This document shows, piece after piece, positions 49,262-57,527 of a DNA stretch of 64,000 bases. The position numbers were made by a program, and so were the translations under genes. The stretch spans positions 1 to 64,000 of the forward strand of contig DASWNW010000036.1 of NCBI GenBank assembly GCA_036399015.1, read 5' to 3'. The DNA comes from QHVT01 sp036399015. Lineage in GTDB: Bacteria; Acidobacteriota; Thermoanaerobaculia; Gp7-AA8. The notes beneath the pieces were generated by a model that saw nothing but the letters and a program-made list of their open reading frames with translations, was not told the DNA's origin and made no database searches. How positions within the stretch are numbered: position 1 is the stretch's first letter; the number at the start of each line of letters is the position of its first letter.

Positions 49262-50230
49262 ATGAAGATCGTGATTCCCGGCGGCACCGGCCATGCCGGC
49301 ACTCTCCTCACCCGCCACTTCCGTCAGGCAGGACACCAGGTGGTCGTGCTCAGCCGCAACGTCGAGGCGCAGGCGGTGCTCTGGGACGGCAGGACGCTCG
49401 GCGACTGGGCGCAGGAGCTCGACGGCGCCGACGCGGTCATCAACCTCGCCGGCCGCAGCGTGCACACCCGCTACTCGGCCGCGAAGAAGGCGGAGATCCT
49501 CCAGTCGCGCATCGACTCGACGCGGGTGGTGGGGGAGGCGATCGCGAAAGCCGAGCGGCCGCCGCGCTTCTGGCTGCAGGCCAGCACGGCCACCATCTAT
49601 GCGCACACCTACGACCACGCGCACGACGAGCACACCGGCGTCATCGGCGGCAGCGAGCCCGATGTGCCGGAGGCGTGGCACTTCAGCATCGAGGTGGCGC
49701 AGGCGTGGGAGAAGACGATCGACGAGGCGAAGACGCCCTGGACGCGCAAGGTGAAGATGCGCAGCGCGGTGATCATGAGCGCCGATCGCGGCGGCGCCTT
49801 CGACGCGCTCCTCCGCCACATCCGTCTCGGCTTCGGCCGGTTCGGCGACGGCCGGCAGTACATGTCCTGGATCCACGAGGTGGACTTCCTCCGCGCCGTC
49901 GACTGGCTCATCGAGAAGAAGTTCGAGGGGCCGGTGAACCTCGCCGCACCGAACCCGCTGCCGAACGCCGAGTTCATGGAAGAGCTGCGCGAGGCGTGGG
50001 GCGGCCGGCCCACGGTCCCGACGTACCGGCCGATGCTGGAGATCGGCGCGTGGCTGATGCGCACCGAGCCGGAGCTCGTGCTCAAGAGCCGGAAGGTCGT
50101 CCCGGCGCGGCTCCTCGAAAGCGGCTTCCGGTTCGAGTACGAGCACTGGCGCGACGCCGCGCGGGAGCTCGCGGGACGCAAGCGGGAAGGAGGCCGGTCG
50201 TGCGAGGCCCAGCCGTCGCGGTACTGGTGA
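49262..50230 (+). CDS. TIGR01777-family epimerase-like oxidoreductase
   Basis: This is a 322-residue NAD(P)-binding Rossmann protein: GGTGHAGTLL (about 8), NLAGRSVHTRYSAAKKAEILQSRIDSTRVV given in part (NLAGRS, KKAEILQSRI), and the C-terminal DUF1731 region (RPTVPTYRPMLEIGAWLMRTEPELVLKSRKV in part: LVLKSRKVVPARL). Relatives (YfcH, SulA homologue) lack a proven substrate. It leads a three-gene operon with an SRPBCC protein and TetR. Confidence 0.88.
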   Translation: MKIVIPGGTGHAGTLLTRHFRQAGHQVVVLSRNVEAQAVLWDGRTLGDWAQELDGADAVINLAGRSVHTRYSAAKKAEILQSRIDSTRVVGEAIAKAERPPRFWLQASTATIYAHTYDHAHDEHTGVIGGSEPDVPEAWHFSIEVAQAWEKTIDEAKTPWTRKVKMRSAVIMSADRGGAFDALLRHIRLGFGRFGDGRQYMSWIHEVDFLRAVDWLIEKKFEGPVNLAAPNPLPNAEFMEELREAWGGRPTVPTYRPMLEIGAWLMRTEPELVLKSRKVVPARLLESGFRFEYEHWRDAARELAGRKREGGRSCEAQPSRYW

Positions 50231-51150
50231 CGCTCGCCGCGGCGGTCGCGGCGCTACTGGCGGTGTACGGCGTGCAGCTCTACGGTCTCGCGCTTTTCAT
50301 CGGCGTGCCGGTCTTCATCGGCTTCGCCACCACCGCCCTCATCGCGAACCGCCCGCGCCCGTTCCTCGCCTGCCTCGGCTGGTCCACGCTCGCGGCCACG
50401 CTCCTGTCGACCGGCTTCATCGTCTTCGGCCTCGAGGGGTTCATCTGTCTCCTGATGTACGTCCCGCTCGCGGTGCCGGTCATCGCCATCGGCACCTGGA
50501 TCGCCTGGGCGCTCTTCCACCACCACCGCCTCCCGCGCGCCGGCGCCACCACCGTCGCGCTCTTCGCGGCGCTGCTCGCGGCGACCGCCGTCGAGCCGCA
50601 ACTCGCCGGCGACGCGCCGCCCGTCTACGTCGCCTCTGATTCGTTGACGATCGACGGGACGCCCGACGAGGTGTGGCAGGCGATCGTCGAGCTGGACGAC
50701 GTCCCCACGCCCGACGACCTCGTCTTCCGCGCCGGCATCGCCACCCCGCAGAAGACGCGCATCGAGACGTGCGCCGTCGGTGGCCTCCGCGTCTGCACGA
50801 TGTCCACCGGCACGCTCGTGGAGCGCATCGACGCGTGGGAGCCGGGTCGCCGTCTCGGCTGGCGCGCGCTGTCGACGCCGCCGCCGATGCGGGAGCTCAA
50901 CCCCTTCCACGCCGACGTCGACCCGCCGCATCTCCACGGCACCTACCGCAATGTGCGCGGCGAGTTCGCGCTGGAGCCCGCGGAAGAGGGGCGGACGCGC
51001 GTCACGCGCCGCACCTGGTACGAGCACGACCTGTATCCTTCCGCCTACTGGCGCATCTGGTGCGACTGGGGAGCCTCGAAGATCCACCTGCTGGTCCTCG
51101 AGCACCTTCGCGGCGAGACGCTGCGCCGGCGCGGAGGGAAGAGCGTTTGA
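50200..51150 (+). CDS. Membrane protein with SRPBCC (START-like) domain
   Basis: From GTG 50200 (AGGAGG seven bases upstream) the product is 316 residues and overlaps the upstream gene by 31 bases. Three or four N-terminal membrane segments (about 5-125) are followed by an SRPBCC/polyketide-cyclase-like domain (about 140-305: SLTIDGTPDEVWQAIVELDDVPTPDDLVF in part; TRRTWYEHDLYPSAYW). SRPBCC domains bind hydrophobic ligands. With the epimerase-like enzyme it may handle a lipid or isoprenoid ligand. That is inference. Confidence 0.75.
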   Translation: MRGPAVAVLVTLAAAVAALLAVYGVQLYGLALFIGVPVFIGFATTALIANRPRPFLACLGWSTLAATLLSTGFIVFGLEGFICLLMYVPLAVPVIAIGTWIAWALFHHHRLPRAGATTVALFAALLAATAVEPQLAGDAPPVYVASDSLTIDGTPDEVWQAIVELDDVPTPDDLVFRAGIATPQKTRIETCAVGGLRVCTMSTGTLVERIDAWEPGRRLGWRALSTPPPMRELNPFHADVDPPHLHGTYRNVRGEFALEPAEEGRTRVTRRTWYEHDLYPSAYWRIWCDWGASKIHLLVLEHLRGETLRRRGGKSV

Positions 51151-51830
51151 CCGGGACGAGCGAGCGAGGACAGACCGCAAAGGCGGAAGAGACGCGCAAC
51201 CGGATCCTCGACGGCGCTCTGCGTCTCTTCCGGGAGCGGGGGTTCGAGGAGACGACGATGCGCGACGTCGCCGCCGAGGCAGGCGTCGCGACGGGAGCGG
51301 CCTACTACTACTACCGCTCGAAGCAGGACTTGGTCATGGCCTTCTACCTGCGCACCGACGAGCAGGCGCGCGAGGCGTTCACGGAGGCCATCCGCTCGAC
51401 GAAGGACCTCAAAAAGCGGCTGCGGGGGATCATCGACGCGAAGTTCGAGCAGTTCGCGGAACATCGCGGCCTTCTGACGGCGCTCCTCAAGACTGGCGTC
51501 GATCCGCGCGATCCGCTCTCGCCGTTCGGCGAGGAGACGCGGCAGGTGCGCGAGGACAGCATCGCCTGGTACGCCCGCGCGCTGGAAGGCTCCGACGTCA
51601 GTGTCCCGAAGGACCTCGCGCCGCATCTCCCGCGCCTCCTCTGGATGTACCACATGGGGCTGATCTACCACTGGATCGTCGACACGTCGCCGGGCCAGCG
51701 GCGCACCGGGCGCATCACCGACGCAACGCTCGACCTCGTGGTGCAACTGCTCAAAGTGTCGTCGCTGCCGTTCATGGGACCGCTGCGCAAACGCGCGCTG
51801 AAAGTGCTGCGCGCATTCGAGGACGACTGA
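51147..51830 (+). CDS. TetR-family transcriptional regulator
   Basis: With a TTG start at 51147, overlapping the upstream stop (TTGA), the product is 227 residues. N-terminal helix-turn-helix (about 15-60: TRNRILDGALRLFRERGFEETTMRDVAAEAGVATG in part; DVAAEAGVATGAAYYYYRSK) and a helical ligand-binding domain. GGAGG lies about nine bases upstream. It is the likely repressor for the TTGAACGCGTTCAA operators upstream of the operon, and its ligand may be related to the SRPBCC protein's. Confidence 0.87.
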   Translation: MTGTSERGQTAKAEETRNRILDGALRLFRERGFEETTMRDVAAEAGVATGAAYYYYRSKQDLVMAFYLRTDEQAREAFTEAIRSTKDLKKRLRGIIDAKFEQFAEHRGLLTALLKTGVDPRDPLSPFGEETRQVREDSIAWYARALEGSDVSVPKDLAPHLPRLLWMYHMGLIYHWIVDTSPGQRRTGRITDATLDLVVQLLKVSSLPFMGPLRKRALKVLRAFEDD

Positions 51831-51846
51831 AGTATCCTCCGCCGCG

Positions 51847-52773
51847 ATGGAACCGAAGAAGAGTGTCGACGGCGTGTTGCTCGTCGACAAGAAGGGCGGC
51901 ATCACCTCCCACGACGTCGTGGAGCGCTTCCGCCGCCGCGCGAAGGTGAAGAAGGCGGGCCACACCGGCACGCTCGATCCGCTCGCCACCGGACTGCTCG
52001 TCCTCTGCGTCGGCAAGGCCACCCGCCTGCAGGCGTACCTCATGGGGATGGAGAAAACGTACGAGGGGACGATCCAGTTCGGCTGGGCCACCGACTCGTA
52101 CGACGCCACCGGCGAGCCGGCCGGCGAGGCGAACGAGGCCAGCGTCGAGCACGTCGACTTCGAGCCGCACCTCGAGCGCTTCCGCGGTCCCATCGAGCAG
52201 ATGCCGCCGGCGTTCTCGGCGAAGAAGATCGACGGCGTCCGCGCCTACGAGCTCGCGCGCAAGGGCGAAGAGGTGAAGCTCAAGGTCAAGAACGTGACCG
52301 TCTACGAGTTCACGATCCTCTCCGTCACCGGCTCGACCGCGAAGTTCCGCGTCCGCTCCTCCGCCGGCACGTACATGCGCTCCCTCGCGCACGATCTCGG
52401 GGAGGCCATCGGCATTCCGGCGCACCTCAAGGATCTCCGCCGCACCGCCATCGGCACGTTCCACGTCGACCAGGCCATCGACTTCGACCGGATGTCGGAG
52501 TCGGCGCCGGAGGCGATCCTCACGCGCCCGCACTTCCAGTCGCTCTCGGAGATCGAGCTGCCGCTGGAGAAGCTCCGCATCGACTGGCCGCAGCAGGCGA
52601 AGCTGATGCAGGGCCAGGGCGTGATCATGGTTCCACGCGTTCCGGTGCAGAAGGGCGATCTACTCGCGCTCGGCAACCCGCACGACCAGCTCGTCGCCAT
52701 CGCCGAGGTGGTGAACGTGCTCCGCGAAGGCGGCCCGGTCGAGGTCCGGCCGAAGGTCGTCCTCGCCGGGTAG
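51847..52773 (+). CDS. truB: tRNA pseudouridine-55 synthase TruB
   Basis: The 308-residue protein has the TruB core with HTGTLDPLATG (catalytic Asp44), GMEKTYEGTIQFG, QMPPAFSAKKIDGVRAYELARKG in part and SSAGTYMRSLAHDLG. It makes pseudouridine 55 in the T-loop of tRNAs. In related genomes truB usually follows rbfA; here the methyltransferase and TetR operon separate them. It ends just before a REP-like pair. Confidence 0.95.
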   Translation: MEPKKSVDGVLLVDKKGGITSHDVVERFRRRAKVKKAGHTGTLDPLATGLLVLCVGKATRLQAYLMGMEKTYEGTIQFGWATDSYDATGEPAGEANEASVEHVDFEPHLERFRGPIEQMPPAFSAKKIDGVRAYELARKGEEVKLKVKNVTVYEFTILSVTGSTAKFRVRSSAGTYMRSLAHDLGEAIGIPAHLKDLRRTAIGTFHVDQAIDFDRMSESAPEAILTRPHFQSLSEIELPLEKLRIDWPQQAKLMQGQGVIMVPRVPVQKGDLLALGNPHDQLVAIAEVVNVLREGGPVEVRPKVVLAG

Positions 52774-52780
52774 GGTCTCC

Positions 52781-52844
52781 CTCTGGAGCGACGGGCTCTC
52801 AGCCCGTCGGCGGTGCCGGGCTGGAGAGCCCGGCCTTCCAGAGA
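52781..52844. repeat. REP-like inverted pair between truB and the GT-C gene
   Basis: A direct copy (52781-52809) and an inverted copy (52815-52844) have CTCTGGAG/TTCCAGAG at the outer edges. The pair fills the convergent gap and could end transcription from both sides. Confidence 0.9.
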
Positions 52845-52851
52845 GCACCGG

Positions 52852-54429
52852 CTACCTGCGCGCCGGATGCACGATCGGCAGGTCGTGCGCGATCTGCCTC
52901 ACCGTCCCATCCTTTTCGACGAGACAGCGCTGCCCCGGAAGCCGTTGCGCGGCGAACGACTCGGCGCGCGTGCGGTTCTGGCTCAGATACGGGATCCAGG
53001 CGCCCCGCTCGCCGTCGAGGAAGCGGTAGCGGTAGGCGACCCAGAAGTCGGCGTAGGTGACGGCGCAGTTTGCCGCGCGCACCTGGGCGAGGAGCGGCAG
53101 CGGGTCGGGCTCCGCGAGCACCTCGCGGTGCATCAGCTTCGCCGACATCCCGAGCGACAGCACCGCAATCGCGGCGCCGGCGAGCACCGGCACGCGGTAG
53201 CGGCTCCAGAGCTCCACCGCGCCGAGCGCGGCCACGCCGAACAGCGGCCCCACCGACGCGATGAGGTAGTGCGGCTTGCCGCCGGCGGTCGCGAAATAGA
53301 AAGCAACGTTGGCGAGCGGGATCAGCGCCAGCAGCACGCGGGCCTCCGTCCGCCCGCTCCACACGCCGACGGCCACGAAGCCGCAGAAGACGAGCGCGTA
53401 GAGCACGCCGAGGACGTTCGGCGGCGCGCCGATCCAGTGCGCGGCGACCGCGCCGAACGTCCGCACCTGCTCCACCACCTCCGAGGGATAGTTCAGGCGG
53501 AAGCCGAACACGTACGTGCGGTCGTACCAGCCGAAGATCCGCCCCAGCCACACCGGTGCGTAGCCGAGCGCGAACCCGGCGGCGAAGCGGGCGAGCGGCG
53601 CCAGCGGCGGGAGGCGCCAGCTCCGCCAGTCATGCAGATAGAGGATGAGCAGCGGGACGAGCAGCAGGAGCAGCGCGTCGGTCGCTCGTCCGAGGACGAA
53701 CGGCAGAAAGTCGAAGTGCAGCAGGTCGAAGACGATGAAGAGCGCGAGCAGCAGCGCGCCGAGCCGGGTGAGGACCCAGGCGAACGCCTGCGGGATCCCC
53801 GACAGCCCTTGCAGCCGCCAGAGGTCGAGCGGGCGGGGGAGGAACGTGCGGACGGCCGGCGAGCGCCAGCCGAGCACCAGCACGATCGCGAGCAGCGTGA
53901 AGACCACCTGCTGATTCATCCACCAGCCGAATCCCGCCACGAGGCCGAGGAGCAGCGGGCGGGGGAACCAGAGGAAAAGCGCGAGGAGCGCCGAGGCGAG
54001 GACGAAAGCCATCTCCGCGCCGAGGGGGGTGATCATCATCCGCAGGATGACGGGAGGGGTGATGGCGAGCGCCACCATGGTCACCACCGCCGCCCGCCGG
54101 TCGACCCGCGCGACGGCCATCCCGATGAAGCCGATCCCGAGGAGCACCTCGGTCATCGTCCCAACGCGGAGCGCCAGCGGGCTGACGGCGCCAAGGAACA
54201 GCCCCGTCGCGGCGATGAACATGGAGGTCAGCGGGCCGATGTAGTTCTGCCCCCAGAAGAAGATGTCGAAGCCGCGCCCCTCGAGCATCTTCTTGCCCAT
54301 GAGCGCGATGATGGCGGCGTCGCTGTTGAAGCCGCGGACGCGGCCCGTTTCCGAGAGGAGAGGGGAGTGCCAGAGGAAGAAGAACATCCCCACGGCAAGG
54401 ACGAGGCCGATTCGCACCCACCGGAACAC
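52852..54429 (-). CDS. GT-C fold polytopic membrane glycosyltransferase (GT39/ArnT-like)
   Basis: This is a 525-residue protein with about 11 membrane segments. The first periplasmic loop carries FNSDAAIIALMGKKMLEGRGFDIFFWGQNYIG in part (NSDAAIIALMG; GFDIFFWGQNY), a layout and acidic residue placement seen in polyprenyl-phosphate-dependent glycosyltransferases. A C-terminal soluble domain of about 100 residues follows (CAVTYADFWVAYRYRFLDGE). It would transfer a sugar from a lipid carrier to an envelope acceptor. It reads against the truB-rpsO cluster. Confidence 0.75.
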   Translation of the reverse strand: MFRWVRIGLVLAVGMFFFLWHSPLLSETGRVRGFNSDAAIIALMGKKMLEGRGFDIFFWGQNYIGPLTSMFIAATGLFLGAVSPLALRVGTMTEVLLGIGFIGMAVARVDRRAAVVTMVALAITPPVILRMMITPLGAEMAFVLASALLALFLWFPRPLLLGLVAGFGWWMNQQVVFTLLAIVLVLGWRSPAVRTFLPRPLDLWRLQGLSGIPQAFAWVLTRLGALLLALFIVFDLLHFDFLPFVLGRATDALLLLLVPLLILYLHDWRSWRLPPLAPLARFAAGFALGYAPVWLGRIFGWYDRTYVFGFRLNYPSEVVEQVRTFGAVAAHWIGAPPNVLGVLYALVFCGFVAVGVWSGRTEARVLLALIPLANVAFYFATAGGKPHYLIASVGPLFGVAALGAVELWSRYRVPVLAGAAIAVLSLGMSAKLMHREVLAEPDPLPLLAQVRAANCAVTYADFWVAYRYRFLDGERGAWIPYLSQNRTRAESFAAQRLPGQRCLVEKDGTVRQIAHDLPIVHPARR

Positions 54430-54449
54430 GCGGCGGAGTATAGGCGGGA

Positions 54450-54478
54450 TTGATTTCGACCGGTGCCGCTGTTATCGT
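54450..54478 (+). promoter_or_regulatory. Putative sigma-70 promoter for rpsO
   Basis: TTGATT (54450-54455) and TATCGT (54473-54478) are 17 bases apart, 64 bases before the rpsO start. It lies just upstream of the divergent GT-C gene start. Confidence 0.5.
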
Positions 54479-54541
54479 GCGCGGTTTAAAAGCTCCACGT
54501 GTATCCAGGCAATCGTTTTTACCTTTCAGGAGAACAGGATT

Positions 54542-54811
54542 TTGTCCACCACGAAGCAGGAGAAGACGGATCTCGTCAACACGTATCGGGTCCATGACAC
54601 CGATACCGGGTCGCCAGAAGTGCAGATTGCACTCCTCTCGAACCGCATTACCTACCTCACCGAGCACTTCAAGACCCACGCGAAGGACCATCACTCGCGC
54701 CGCGGTCTGCTGAAGCTCGTCGGGCGCCGCCGCCGGCTTCTTGACTACCTCAAGAAGACCGATGTGGAGCGGTACCGGACGATCATCGACAAGCTCGGCA
54801 TCCGTAAGTAA
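54542..54811 (+). CDS. rpsO: 30S ribosomal protein S15
   Basis: From TTG 54542 the product is 89 residues, the same length as E. coli S15. AGGAG lies nine bases upstream; no ATG fits. Motifs TGSPEVQIALLSNRITYLTEHF in part (GSPEVQIALLSNRI), DHHSRRGLLKLVGRRRRLLDYL in part and YRTIIDKLGIRK are typical. It binds 16S rRNA early in 30S assembly and in many bacteria represses its own mRNA. pnp follows, the usual gene order. Confidence 0.96.
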   Translation: MSTTKQEKTDLVNTYRVHDTDTGSPEVQIALLSNRITYLTEHFKTHAKDHHSRRGLLKLVGRRRRLLDYLKKTDVERYRTIIDKLGIRK

Positions 54812-54824
54812 CGCGAACCCCCCA

Positions 54825-54847
54825 GGGCGGGCCGCTTCGGCCCGCCC
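54825..54847 (+). terminator. Hairpin between rpsO and pnp
   Basis: A 10-bp GC stem (GGGCGGGCCG/CGGCCCGCCC) with a three-base loop is followed by a poor U-tract (TTCGT). It may be an attenuator or an RNase processing site, as in the E. coli rpsO-pnp transcript. Confidence 0.6.
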
Positions 54848-54971
54848 TTCGTGCATTCAGGCCCGAAGCCTGCACGAAAAACTCCCTCCGGCCGGATCCC
54901 ATCATTCGGCCCAAGCGACTACCAACAGCGCGAGGTGATGAGTGGTCTCGCGCACCATCTGAAGGGAATCA

Positions 54972-57416
54972 ATGGCTTTCAAAAGAGAACTAGAGATCGG
55001 CGGGAAAACCCTGTCGCTGGAGACAGGTGCGATCGCCAAGCAGGCGCATGGCTCCGTGGTCGTCCGCTACGGTGACACGGTGGTCCTCGCCACCGCCTGC
55101 TACAAGGAAGGCAACGTGATCGGCGACTTCATGCCGCTCACGGTCGACTACAAGGAGTACACCTACGCCGGCGGCCGCATCCCGGGCGGCTTCTTCAAGC
55201 GCGAAGGACGCCCGACCGAGAAGGAGATCCTCACCTCCCGCCTCATCGACCGCCCGCTCCGCCCCTCGTTCGAGAAGGGCTACCGGCAGGAGACGCAGAT
55301 CATCGCCCTCGTGCTGTCGGCCGACGGCGAGAACGACCCCGACATCCTGGCGATCAACGGCGCCTCGGCCGCGCTGGTGATCTCCGAGATCCCGTTCCAC
55401 AACGCGATCGGCGCCGTGCGCGTCGGCTACGTCGACGGACAGATCGTCATCAACCCGACCAACGCGCAGCGCGACCTCTCCGACCTCGACCTGATCGTGG
55501 CCGGCACCGAGAGCGCGATCGTGATGGTCGAGGCGGGCGCCCGTGAGGTGGACGAGAACGTGGTTCTCGACGCCTTCGACGCCGCCCACGCCGAGATCCG
55601 CCGCATCTGCGAAGTGCAGAACCAGCTCCGCCGCGACGTCAACAAAGAGAAGCTCAAGGTCGACTACAAGCCGAAGTTCACCCAGGAGATCCTGGACGAG
55701 CTGATGGCCCAGTACTCCCAGCCGCTGCGCCAGGCGATGCTCACCACCGGCAAGCACGCCCGCTACGACGCCATCAAGGCGGTCAAGACGCAGATCACCG
55801 GCAGCGTCGCCCCCGAGGACACCGAGCGCCTCACGGCCGTCACCGCCGCCTTCGGCGAGATGGAAGTGCAGATCTTCCGCAATCTCATGCTGCAGGAGAA
55901 CATGCGCGTCGACGGCCGCCGGTTCGACGAGATCCGGCCGATCTCGATCGAGCTGAACGTCCTCCCGCGTACGCACGGCTCCTCGATCTTCACGCGCGGC
56001 GAGACGCAGGCCCTGGTCACCATGACCCTCGGCACGCCGCAGGAAGCGCAGAAGATCGAAGACTTCGAAGGCGAGACCTTCCAGCGCTTCATGCTCCACT
56101 ACAACTTCCCGCCGTTCTCGGTCGGTGAAGTGAAGTTCCTGCGCGGTCCCGCGCGCCGCGAGATCGGCCACGGCAATCTCGCCCGCCGCGCCCTCGCGCC
56201 GCTCCTGCCGACCGAGGACGAGTTCGCGTACACGATCCGCATCGTCTCCGACATCCTCGAGTCGAACGGCTCGTCGTCGATGGCCTCCGTCTGCGGCGGC
56301 TCGCTGGCCATGATGGCCGGCGGCGTTCCGCTCAAGGCGAACGTGGCCGGCGTGGCCATGGGTCTCGTCTCCAGCGAGGACAACACCCGTCACGCCGTCC
56401 TCAGCGACATCGCCGGCATGGAAGACCACGAAGGCGACATGGACTTCAAGGTCGCCGGTACCCGCAAGGGCATCACGGCGCTGCAGATGGACATCAAGGT
56501 GTCGGGTCTGTCGCGCGAGGTGATGGCCAAGGCGCTCGCGCAGGCGAACGCCGGACGCATGCACATCCTCGACAAGATGGACGCGGCGATCTCGACCCCC
56601 AAGGCCGAGCTCTCCGAGTACGCGCCGCGCCTCTACACCGTGATGGTGCCGAAGGACCGCATCCGCGACGTCATCGGCTCGGGCGGCAAGACCATCCGCT
56701 GGATCGTCGAGGAGACCGGAACCAAGATCGACGTCGCCGACGACGGCAAGGTCACGATCGCCTCGACCGACGCGAAGTCGGCCGAGCGCGCCATCGACAT
56801 CATCAAGGGCCTCACCGCCTCGGCGGAAGTGGGCAAGAACTACAAAGGCACGGTCAAGCGCATCGAGCCGTACGGAGCCTTCGTCGAGATCCTCCCGGGT
56901 CAGGACGGGCTGCTGCACATCTCCGAGATGGCTCATTCGCGCGTCGGCCAGGTGACCGACGTCATGCAGATGGGCGACGAGCTCGAGGTGCAGGTCGTCG
57001 GCATCGAGCCCGACACCGGCAAGATCCGCCTGTCGCGCAAGCCGCTCCTCCCGCCTCCGACCGAGGAAGAGCTGGCGGCCGCGCAGCAGCGCGAGTCGCG
57101 TGGTCCGCGCGGCCCGCGTGAAGGTGGCGGCGGCGATCGCGGCGGCTTCGGCGGCGGCGGTGGCCGTGACCGCGGTGGCTTCGGTGGTGGTGACCGCGAC
57201 CGCGGCCCGCGTCGCGACGGTGGTGGCCACGGTGGCCATCGCGGCGGCGGCGGAGACCGCGACCGTGGCCCGCGCCGCGACGACCGCGGCCCGCGCGGCG
57301 GCGGTGGCGGCGATCGCGATCGCGGTCCGCGTCCCCCGCGCCCCGAGGGTGGTCACGGCGGCGGCAACGCCGGCGGCGGCTCCAACGAGGGCGGCGGCGG
57401 CGATCCCTCGATCTAA
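54972..57416 (+). CDS. pnp: Polyribonucleotide nucleotidyltransferase (PNPase) with RGG-rich tail
   Basis: The 814-residue protein has two RNase PH cores (about 10-140 and 315-460, separated by the helical domain), KH (about 555-615: VIGSGGKTIRWIVEETGTKIDV in part) and S1 (about 625-690: GTVKRIEPYGAFVEILPG). The tail from about 706 to 814 is almost purely Gly/Arg/Asp/His (RGG, GDRDRGPR repeats), beyond the usual PNPase end. It degrades RNA 3' to 5' with phosphate. The tail should be disordered and may bind RNA or drive condensation. Confidence 0.95.
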   Translation: MAFKRELEIGGKTLSLETGAIAKQAHGSVVVRYGDTVVLATACYKEGNVIGDFMPLTVDYKEYTYAGGRIPGGFFKREGRPTEKEILTSRLIDRPLRPSFEKGYRQETQIIALVLSADGENDPDILAINGASAALVISEIPFHNAIGAVRVGYVDGQIVINPTNAQRDLSDLDLIVAGTESAIVMVEAGAREVDENVVLDAFDAAHAEIRRICEVQNQLRRDVNKEKLKVDYKPKFTQEILDELMAQYSQPLRQAMLTTGKHARYDAIKAVKTQITGSVAPEDTERLTAVTAAFGEMEVQIFRNLMLQENMRVDGRRFDEIRPISIELNVLPRTHGSSIFTRGETQALVTMTLGTPQEAQKIEDFEGETFQRFMLHYNFPPFSVGEVKFLRGPARREIGHGNLARRALAPLLPTEDEFAYTIRIVSDILESNGSSSMASVCGGSLAMMAGGVPLKANVAGVAMGLVSSEDNTRHAVLSDIAGMEDHEGDMDFKVAGTRKGITALQMDIKVSGLSREVMAKALAQANAGRMHILDKMDAAISTPKAELSEYAPRLYTVMVPKDRIRDVIGSGGKTIRWIVEETGTKIDVADDGKVTIASTDAKSAERAIDIIKGLTASAEVGKNYKGTVKRIEPYGAFVEILPGQDGLLHISEMAHSRVGQVTDVMQMGDELEVQVVGIEPDTGKIRLSRKPLLPPPTEEELAAAQQRESRGPRGPREGGGGDRGGFGGGGGRDRGGFGGGDRDRGPRRDGGGHGGHRGGGGDRDRGPRRDDRGPRGGGGGDRDRGPRPPRPEGGHGGGNAGGGSNEGGGGDPSI

Positions 57417-57430
57417 CAAACGTCCGATGA

Positions 57431-57458
57431 AAAGGCGACCCTCACGGGTCGCCTTTTT
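57431..57458 (+). terminator. Intrinsic terminator after pnp
   Basis: An 11-bp stem AAAGGCGACCC/GGGTCGCCTTT with loop TCAC and a run of five T gives a canonical Rho-independent terminator. Confidence 0.9.
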
Positions 57459-57480
57459 GTTGGTCCGCGAAGCCAGACAC

Positions 57481-57512
57481 CCCGGGCAACGCGCCACACG
57501 CAACGCGCAACG
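57481..57512. repeat. Half-element related to 1646-1677 (CCCGGGCAAC... heptamers)
   Basis: CCCGGGCAAC is followed by GCGCCACACGCAACGCGCAACG-type heptamers. It matches 1646-1677 with about three mismatches but lacks the opposite arm. It lies 15 bases before the GT87 start. Confidence 0.65.
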
Positions 57513-57527
57513 TATGATTCGCCGCGC

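Noticed and set aside
48580..51830. Genomic island or prophage interrupting the rbfA-truB region
   Set aside because: The genes interrupt a conserved cluster but there is no integrase, tRNA target or direct-repeat boundary, and codon use matches the surroundings. An operon insertion is enough to explain it.
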